Positions 56,001 to 64,000 of a stretch of DNA of 64,000 bases are shown here, piece by piece. Source of the stretch: Haliclystus octoradiatus. Lineage: Eukaryota > Cnidaria > Staurozoa > Stauromedusae > Haliclystidae. The stretch spans positions 4,880,743-4,944,742 of the forward strand of contig OU744449.1 in NCBI GenBank assembly GCA_916610825.1. The letters are read 5' to 3'. The translations under genes were made by a program, and so were the position numbers. Each line of letters begins with the position of its first letter. Position 1 is the stretch's first letter. The notes below the pieces were generated by a model. The model ran no database searches. It was not told where the DNA came from and saw only the letters and a list, made by a program, of their open reading frames with translations.

Positions 56001-58781
56001 TCACTCACTTCTATATCACCAGATAATATAGCAGTTAATAGACCATTTTATTTATTAAGAAATGATTAACACTAAGAAAATAATATTTCTTTCAGTATGT
56101 TCGTGTATCACATGACACAAAAGCCCCATTGATCCTTCGGCTGCTACAAGACCAATGGAAATTAGATGTACCAACTCTTGTCATATCGGTAACAGGTGGA
56201 GCAAAAAGTTTTCATTTACGTCCAAGATTAAAAGAAGCATTTAGTAAAGGTCTAACCAAGGCAGCTGTATCCACTGGTGCATGGATTATCACAGGTATTA
56301 TAAGATACTTAGCCGAGAGTAGTTTCAATAATGAGCCATGTTGCATTATAATTTATTAAAGTATACATTATCTCCATAAATGGGAATAGCTTGAATAAAT
56401 TTTTATGGAACATATTAATTATCTCCATAAATGGGAATAGCTTGAATAAATTTTTATGGAACATATTAATGAATGATTTTTGTCAGTCTGTATACAGTGT
56501 ATATAGTCATTATCATTTGACACACAAGTTTGAAAAATCCTGTTTTACAGAAATCCAGGCGAAAGGGCTCAAAATAACATTATGTTTTGAGAGAGATTTA
56601 TTTCTCATAGGCTACCCATTATTATTTCACTTGTTTTCAGTCTGTTCTCCTTGTTTCGACCTGAAACTTCTTGTTTCCATCTGCAATTAAGCGTTGCGGA
56701 TAGACAAGATATTGTTATTCTCATTGGAGTGTTTTAAAATGGAACAAAAGCGATAATATTTACCAAAAACAAGAAAATAAAACTGGAATGAAATGACACA
56801 TTTTTTCGTTTAAATTTATAATTAACCGACGTTTACAATAAAAATAATAATAACGGGCTATTTACGTCTATACGATAAAAGTTATGTCTTGTGGTATAAC
56901 ACAGACACTGAACTAACAGTAACATCATAGCAATTAAATCATATAATGATATTCATTCTTAGTCATGTAAAGATGACATTGATTATTTATTTGACTTTAT
57001 ATACAACATTATTTATATGATAAATTACGATAAAAAGGCAACATATGATAATAGATAACAAATCACATCACATACACAATATTAACATTACTATGACATC
57101 TGCTATATTAGCACATTTATTTTATATGCAACGACAGCAACAGTAGCAACAATATAATAATGAGAGTAGACAGGCACCCGGGGGTAACTTCCATTGCGCT
57201 TCGATGGGGTTGTTCAAATAGAACTTTTGCATGATGACCATTAAAAAACTTTCTCCATGATGAAAATGATACCCCAAATATATTTATATGGATGACAGAT
57301 TCAACCAAAAAAATGAAAAACATATTTTTTCATAGGCAAAATTTGATTTGCAAAATGAAAAAATTGCAAAGGCGTCAAAAGGATCATACCTCAAAAAATT
57401 TGCATGACTGAGCATACCCTAAAGATTTTTTCTGGATTTTGAAAAAGGTACCCTTAAATATTTGAACGTCCCCGTATACCAAAAGTATGGAAGTTAGCCC
57501 CCCGGGAACAGGCATCAAGAAACAACTACTCAATTAATAGTTAGTCATATAAATTGCAAAGTTTTTAAATAAATATCAATGTATCAAGTTGTTTAAATGC
57601 CTTTGGAATAAACTATTATCTGTTTTTTTTATTATTTTTTATTATTATTATCTGTCTATCTATCTACACAACGTCGCACAGCAGATTAATAATGCAGAAC
57701 CTATAAAAAGTGTGAATAAACAACATTTTTTATTCAACCATGATACCATTTAACATTTCAGGTGGGACAAATACTGGTGTGATGAAGCATGTAGGAGAAG
57801 CAATCAAATGTCATACGAATGCGGGTTTGAATAATTCAAAGATTAATGTTCTGGGTGTGGCACCATGGGGTGTTGTTGATAACTCTCAACAGCTAGCTAG
57901 TAAGGTTAGTTTCGATTGATGATCATATAGAGCTATAGCTGATAATATAAGCACAGCTTTGTTGCCTTTAAATTAGAATTGGGCGAATTAGCACTTCAAT
58001 TAGCGTTTGGATTTCATACCAACCGAGAAATACATTTGCTTGATTTGAAAAGCTTTTGATCAAAATAGCAATATTTCCAAAAATAGTTTTTTTGTAAAAT
58101 CAAGGTAAAAATTTTTCTAGATATGTGGACAATTATTCTATGACAGTAAGTCAAGTAAATGTGTTCTTGTTTTAATAAAGAATATTCCGCAGTGTAGTCA
58201 TTTGTTACCTTTGTTAGGGTTTTATTCTATTTATACACCTCTGTATTAATTAATATCCCTGTTGATTGATTATCATTTAAATATTCTAGTTACTTATTGA
58301 AATATTCGGTCAAATTTGTAAATTTTATATTCTGCATGTCGATATCGAAGTTGGTGATCAGGGGGTAGTCCAAGGAAGCTGTTACAAATCATGTTAACTC
58401 TGAGCACCTTTCCCATTATGTTAAATCTGAGTACAGCATCAGAAAAATTCTCCAAATGATGTGATTCTTATGATTTTTATCCTTAGGATGGGCGTGGTTT
58501 GTATCCAGCCTACTATTCCATGGAAACCTCAGATTCAAATCGTGCCAGCCTCGATTGTAATCATTCCCATTTTATCCTTGTTGATAATGGCACATCAGGA
58601 CAATATGGTGTTGAAATTGGTGTGAGATCTCTTATGGAAGGATCAATCTCAAAGTATATGAAAACAGCCTCAAATTCAACTACAGGTATTAAACTACATC
58701 TCTCAGGTTCACTATAGTTTATAACGTACATCAGTCCTTTGAAAAAAAAGTTATTGTAAAACTTATCAGGTTTCTGAATAA

Positions 58782-58814
<33 letters not shown>

Positions 58815-61800
58815 TATACAAGATATATATATGTTCTATGTGTCTTAGCATGTAACTGAGAACACATTGTGCAATATAGTAGGGGTATCGAATGCCAGTT
58901 GTTCTCTTCGCTATCACATGTTGGTAATCTTTCATGATTGATTGGATTATAAATGATTTATTTCAGGTGCTATTGGTGTTCCAATAGTAATGCTATGCCT
59001 TGAAGGTGGTCCTAATACAATTAAAACGATGAGTGAAGCAATAAAAACTGGTGTCCCTGTTGTTGTGATTGACGGGAGTGGCCGTGCTGCTGATGTCGTT
59101 GCTTTGGCTTATAGGCATCTCGTATAGTAAGTACTATTGACATTAACTCTTATGTCCTTTTTACTGTCAATCAACTGATCGACTTGTTGCTCCAATATAA
59201 AATCGCCCTAGCCAAGTCATTCTTATAAGATGAATCTCTTATTTTATATACACTGATAGCTCAGTGGCAGAGCGTCAGCACTTTTTGTTGAGGCCGGGCT
59301 GGATTTCTCGTCTGTACACACGTATTTGTATTAGTCTGTAAATGTGCAATTATATGTTCCCATATATGAACAAGTACATGTGCTTACGGGGTGATTATCA
59401 GTTATCAATATACAGCTCTCGTACAGATTTCTTTATTTATGTGGGATTCTGAAATCAGCATTTAGTTGAAATTTCTTTTTCAACAGTGACGAACGTCGAC
59501 AAATAAACTGTGTTAACTACGAATACACTAACGAAGTAAAAAGAAAAGTTTGTGAAATATTTGGTGAAAAGAGTAGAGATAGCGTCTTTGATGAAATCGA
59601 GGAGATGTTGAAAGATGAGAATATGGTACGTACAAAAATAACAAAGCTTCAAATCAAATTGAATATGGAATACTTTGAAGACTGAGCCTAAATAGATAAA
59701 TTGTCCCGCAGGTCACGATATTTCGGCTAGACGATGAAAGAGGTTCGCATGATCTTGATTTGGCAATACTGAAAAGTTTATTGAAAGGTAAATAACGATG
59801 TTCCACTTTATATTTAAAGATATATAATATGAATTCAAATATAAGAATTAACATGATTCAATCCATATTCTCTTTACTCGTCTGTATAGCTAATCGCTCA
59901 AGCTTTTCAGCACAGTTGAAGCTAGCACTTGCATGGAATCGAATTGATGTAGCAAAAAGTGAAATCTTCACAGAGGAATTAAAAACGGACAACTTTAAAG
60001 TAAGTAAACAATAAACATTTCATCATCATCATAGAAGCAAAAACACAAACAATGTATTACCTTTCTGTGAAAACTATTAATGCACAGCAGCCCTGTCTAG
60101 CTGTCTGGCAAATTATTTAATTGTTGGCAAAAAGGGGCATTCGACGTTTCGACAGGTATATATGACATCTTCAGAATATAATTTAGAATGAAATGTAAAA
60201 CTATGTTTGAAACTTTTATTTAAAACTATGCTATTTAATTCATGTTATTACATTTGTTTCGCATTGAAATTTTGAAAATTAAATGAAGACGAGGACTACC
60301 AAAAAGATCCATTCATACGCGGTATTAAGTTCTTCAGATGACGCACTCTGTATAACCCCATCGCATTATTCCGAGGTATTTGGCTCGCTATAACTGGATG
60401 GTTCGTAGGTCTGGTGCTCCACGCTCATCTAGCGCATTTCCATTTTACATGGCATAATAGACAGGCTAGTGTTCCAGCATTATTACAAAACAACTAGACA
60501 TCAATATCAAGCTGTCTAACGTCAAAAAGTCAATGAGGTCATCAGAACTTTTGATATACGGGAACGCATTGAATAGTAAGAAAAAAAATTATTTAATTTT
60601 TTCTCCTCGTTTGTTAGGGTATAATATGTCCTTTGAAGACAAATGTTTATTTCTTTCATGGTATGATACATTTTTATAGTACGTCGAAGCGCAATGGAAG
60701 TTACTCCGATCGGGTTCTAACCCCTCTTGACATGTTCTATGCGCCTGAACTTGAACATTTTGAAAATTTTGAACATGTGTAGCGGGTGGAATGAGTCGAT
60801 GACTATTAAATACCACACGCGTACATAGACGTTGATTAGATATATATTTGTGTAATAGTTGTAGCTGGCCACCAACAGGGAGAGGATGAATGAGGGTTAA
60901 TATGACCGTTGATAAACAGAGCCTCTATGAAGGTGGACCAGCTTTGCTATTATAGGTGTTGTCGCCACGAAGGGCAGACGTGAAGAGGGTTGATAAATTA
61001 CATACAGTGATTTTCATTACAAGGTATACGTGATTACAAACGGAAGCTTTACAGTTAACAAAGGAAATACATTATGGATAAGACAATAGACATAAAACAA
61101 TCCACTACACATGTCTAGAAGAGAATTCCTAATTTATTTTGAATTTCTATCTTTTCAGGTTGAATACCTTTACGAGCCAATGTTTACGGCGCTTCTTGAT
61201 AATAAATCAGATTTTGTCTCTCTGTTCCTCAACGAAGGTCTTAATTTAAGACATTTCCTTACCCTTGATGTGTTGATAGCGCTATATAATGGGGTAAGTA
61301 TATTTCATATAATAAATAAAATAATCTAAATTAAATGATGCATATATATTTATAGGAAAACAACTTTTTCCAATTCTTTTGATTTTCTTTCTTTGAACTA
61401 GATTCCAAATGGCAACCCTATTAAAGTATTATTGTCGAAGCAGATGGTAAGAGCATGCAATTATTATTGTGTTTTGTTTCGGGCACACTTCAAAAATTGA
61501 AATTTTATAGGATAGATTTATTTTTCTTGAAATTATTAATTTTTTATAAATTTTGCTAGAAGAGGATCGGTGATAGTTTGTAAAGAGTTTTCTTCATAAT
61601 TCAAGCAAATATTTATGGAAAATGACACACTTAATCATTTTTTTCTTCTAGAAATTGAGGAAAACTTTACTCAGAGTTATTCAACAGTTTCGGGAACAGT
61701 TTCCCGGAACAGTTTGTTTGTTCTTGTTTCAAAGGAACAAATCTTATTCTAAGCACGATTATACTCCTGTGCATATGCATTATTGATATATCTATATATA

Positions 61801-64000
61801 TTGACGTCTTTTAGAATCTGTGTGAGTTTTCCTTTCCCTTTTTTATAGGCGAAAAACGAAAACGCTGCGTTGAATATGGAAGCAGTTGCAAATGTTATTG
61901 AAGATTTAATGGGTGATCGTTTCAAATCAAGATACAAGCATAACCCAGAATATGTTTCAGAGAAAACTGTATTTATTGGAGCTCAAGAAAACCCTTTACT
62001 GAGCAACTCCGGTAAGGCCAGTCAAAGAAGACAATATGATATTCCTAACATTTTTCTTATCTATTGAGCGTAAGATTCTTATAGGGTGGGCATGGAGAAG
62101 ACAGAAAACACACAGTGGCTTCACGCGATAACTTTAATACATCACTTTACAACACTTGGTTGAAAACTGGGCATCAAAAATAAGTCTAAATGTTTGCTCA
62201 AACAACGAATTATGGCTTAAAACAAGTGACTTTGAATTGAAAAAAGGTTTTGCAGGAATCAAATTGCTTCTTTTTAGCACGGTTTGCAAGATCGTAAATG
62301 GTGGCACTGCTACAGTAAGCCCAGTATTGATCACTATCGCATGCGTACAGAGGTTTACACACTAAATTTCACTCCTTTCGACTGTGAAAAAGCATAGTAT
62401 GTGGCCTCTGATTGGACGTGCAATGTTCTTTCACTAGTGAAAATATAAATTGTATGGAGATTTACGAGTTCCTCCTGCTGTAAGATGCACCGTGAAAAGT
62501 GCGATGAAATCCAAAAATTAAATTGGCGTCAAGATGTGTGTAACAGTTTAGTAGCGTTAACAGGTTAGTCGAAGGACAAGGACGACCTAAAAAACTGAAA
62601 GATATCAAATTCTTTCAATTATTTTCATTTCTAATTTGATGGAATCATGATTTTATTTCATAGCCTCGCTTGTTGTTTGATATTTTCGCAGAGCATTTTC
62701 GCAACTCGTGCATAAAAAACGTAGCCTACGCTCACATCAACTATGAAGTATAATATCGATTTTATATGAACAATAATGAATTGCTTTATTAAGCATCCGG
62801 CGCACCAATTAAACCCGTGGTGAAATCTTCACATATAAAAAAAGTTGCTTCAAGCGTATGTACCCTGATAACTCTTCGAATTTTCCATCAAAATGTATGA
62901 AAGTAGTACCATTCGAATCCCCGTGTTTTGATCTGTGTTTTTATATCCCTTTCTGTTTTATTGTTTTATTTTCATTTTTACTCTTTGTATCGAAACAAAA
63001 TGTATATTTCATTTTGCCACCGTCTTTGCGGCATTTACGTCATCACTGCTATAGTTTGCGAGGAATCTCCTCCTCAATCTTTCCAATTCGGCCCTCAAAC
63101 ACTGCAACGTGATAACTCATTCTTATATATGGTGCCCTTCGCGGAAGATATTCTGTTATGTTTGTAGTCACGGGGCTGTTATGTTATACGTTATGTTATA
63201 TTCTGTTATTTTGTTTGATACCATTGCAATTGGAAATAATATAGAAAGAGTCGAAAATGCGGCAAACCTACATAGCCATATTATAATTATGATTTGATGT
63301 ATTACATAACGTGAATGGTGGATTTTGTTGTCCATAGATCGATCAAAGCCACTTTCGGGACCTTGGCTTGATCTTTTTACGTGGGCTGTGTTAACAAATC
63401 GACACCATCTGGCTCATTTGATATGGCAACGAGGTCGTGATAATCTTGCCTCTGCCTTAATGGCAAGTAAACTATTGAAAAGTTTAGCAAGCATAGCTCA
63501 AGATATCCGTGAATTAGCAGACATGACCGAAGACCTAATGGCTCATGGCAGGTTAGATAAAACATCATTTGTATTCTACATCATAACATGGAGTATCAAA
63601 TTGTCAGTACAGTACTTGACAATAGAAAAATATAATTCTAAGTTTCTATGTGTTACGCTTATAGAAGTTTCGTATTATCATCCGTAAAGAGCAAGACAAG
63701 ATATTAGTTTCACTTATACTCGGTCTATATTTTCTGTGTAAGTTTCTTCTTGAATAAGAACAGTGCACCTTGGCATCACGTGAGGTTTCATTGGGCCGTG
63801 ATTGAATGAGGCTACTTCATCGTTGCGTTTATAAAAATATACCAGAAGTGGGGTTCGAACCCACGCGTGCACTCGCACATTGGAACTTAAGTCCAACGCC
63901 TTAACCACTCGGCCATCCTGGTCTTCTGTCTGGTTATTCGACAACGAATAATATAAATACTTTTGTATTTCAGGAAATTTGAAATGATTGCTGTCGGTGT
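53098..64000 (+). CDS. TRPM2-like cation channel, N-terminal half
   Basis: Fifteen exons in consistent phase: 53098-53276, 53911-53990, 55069-55237, 56096-56294, 57762-57904, 58487-58685, 58967-59126, 59487-59625, 59712-59787, 59890-59999, 61159-61293, 61402-61446, 61849-62011, 63338-63551 and 63974 to the edge. With Met at 53112 this is about 674 residues. The N-terminal SLOG/LSDAT region (about residues 60-375) holds SWIVSQFSKREC, CQCGKLIDDH, ATDAYGEIEF, LDVPTLVISVTGGAKSF, STGAWIITGGTNTGVMKHV, CNHSHFILVDNGTSGQYGVE, LEGGPNTIKT and VVIDGSGRAADVVA. Melastatin-homology repeats follow (QLKLALAWNRIDVAKSEIF, LTNRHHLAHLIWQRG). TRPM proteins are tetrameric plasma-membrane cation channels; in TRPM2 this region binds ADP-ribose. 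The pore and any C-terminal NUDT9-H or kinase domain lie beyond the window. The first exon is Ser/Lys-rich and less certain, and an upstream exon is possible because its acceptor leaves phase 2. Confidence 0.93.
54140..54369. mobile_element. hAT-type MITE in TRPM intron 2
   Basis: CAGAGCCATCTATTTACAAG faces CTTGTAAATAGATGGCTCTG; flanks GTTTATCC (54132-54139) and GTTTGTCC (54370-54377), 8 bp with one mismatch. 230 bp. Confidence 0.88.
55300..55581. mobile_element. hAT-type MITE in TRPM intron 3
   Basis: Same terminal repeats as 54140-54369 (CAGAGCCATCTATTTACAAG), with a perfect 8-bp duplication ATTCACCC (55292-55299 and 55582-55589). 282 bp; internal sequence partly shared with the other copy. 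Confidence 0.92.
55700..55892. repeat. Tandem repeat, period about 80 bp, ~2.4 units
   Basis: Units share GCCTGAGGWTGATTTTAGAA, AATCGAAACT and AGCAAAACATTKTGTCTTGT. TRPM intron 3. Confidence 0.75.
56367..56468. repeat. Perfect 51-bp tandem duplication
   Basis: 56367-56417 and 56418-56468 are identical (start ATTATCTCCATAAATGGGAA). A recent duplication inside TRPM intron 4, not touching splice sites. Confidence 0.95.
57177..57507. mobile_element. TIR element in TRPM intron 4
   Basis: CCCGGGGGTAACTTCCAT faces ATGGAAGTTAGCCCCCCGGG; ACAGGCA occurs on both sides (57170-57176 and 57508-57514), a 7-bp or slightly longer duplication. A related fragment (CGAAGCGCAATGGAAGTTAC) lies inverted at 60684-60705. 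Confidence 0.8.
58734..58815 (+). repeat. (TGA)n-tailed short element in TRPM intron 6
   Basis: TCCTTTGAAAAAAAAGTTAT, ACTTATCAGGTTTCTGAATA, then about 11 TGA units, matching 48805-48890. Confidence 0.75.
59249..59401 (+). mobile_element. tRNA-derived SINE, decayed copy in TRPM intron 7
   Basis: Same A-box region (ATAGCTCAGTGGCAGAG) and body (GTGCTTACGGGGTGAT) as 34040-34215, with many differences. Confidence 0.7.
60000..61158. other. TRPM intron 10, mostly unannotated
   Basis: Holds the inverted fragment of the 57177 element family at 60684-60722 (GCGCAATGGAAGTTACTCCG). The rest shows nothing I recognise. Confidence 0.5.
62858..63140 (+). repeat. Dispersed ~280-bp repeat, copy 2 (TRPM intron 13)
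   Basis: Partner of 46754-47055, with the same ordered blocks (CTGATAACTCTTCGAATTTT, GAAACAAAATGTATATTTCA, GTCTTTGCGGC). Low overall identity suggests an old family. Confidence 0.6.
63840..63922 (-). tRNA. tRNA-Leu (anticodon UAA)
   Basis: The reverse complement starts ACCAGGATGGCCGAGTGGTT and ends CCCCACTTCTGGT plus discriminator A. Acceptor stem pairs at all seven positions (one G-U). The D arm is of class II type, the anticodon stem TTGGA/TCCAA holds the loop CTTAAGT (anticodon TAA), and there is a long variable arm and a B box GGTTCGAACCC. A TTTTT terminator lies just downstream (63837-63833). It sits antisense in TRPM intron 14. It appears intact and is probably functional. Confidence 0.93.

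Noticed and set aside
61652-61697. Extra TRPM exon after a CTAG acceptor
   Set aside because: The flanking exons 61402-61446 and 61849-62011 join in phase 0 without it, and no good donor follows.
61749-62334. Minus-strand frames opposite TRPM exon 13
   Set aside because: Shadows of, or adjacent to, the plus-strand exon, without motifs of their own.

Overview
AT-rich nuclear DNA from an animal, most likely an invertebrate. The evidence is GT-AG introns throughout, an animal-type TRPM channel, a BZW/5MP translation regulator, a ZNFX1-like gene, an L2-clade LINE, tRNA-derived SINEs and many hAT- and pogo-type elements. I cannot name the phylum from the sequence alone.

Layout. 1-4,250: the 5' part of a ZNFX1-like gene on the minus strand (two coding exons). 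It continues leftward past an intron that holds a 22-bp minisatellite and half of a pogo/Tigger-type transposon. 4,251-30,860: a gene-free block of nested mobile elements. These are a hAT-type element carrying a smaller TIR element, a fold-back/MULE-like element with ~200-bp internal tandem units, two nearly identical copies of a two-ORF LINE, an L2 inserted in one of them, and long (TATC)n arrays. 30,867-47,451: a complete 14-coding-exon BZW (eIF5-mimic protein) gene on the minus strand, 418 residues, with at least eight transposon insertions in its introns and none in its exons. 48,600-53,097: intergenic. 53,098-64,000: the first 15 recognisable exons (about 674 residues) of a TRPM2-like cation channel on the plus strand. 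A tRNA-Leu(UAA) lies antisense in its last intron here.

Two results stand out. First, segment 12,235-27,374 (about 15.1 kb) reads as an inversion. Flipping it back rejoins LINE copy 1, gives the fold-back element facing ends with a perfect 9-bp target duplication, and gives the surrounding hAT element opposed ends with a near-perfect 8-bp duplication. Second, the two LINE ORFs lie in the same frame, separated only by one TGA codon in both copies, and ORF2 has no ATG before its endonuclease catalytic residues. This points to stop-codon readthrough or another non-canonical start. All four ends of this LINE that can be seen abut (TATC)n-type microsatellite, which suggests a microsatellite-targeted element.

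The host genes show no functional link to each other. BZW acts in translation start-site control, TRPM is a membrane cation channel, and ZNFX1 is an RNA-helicase-type antiviral and small-RNA factor.
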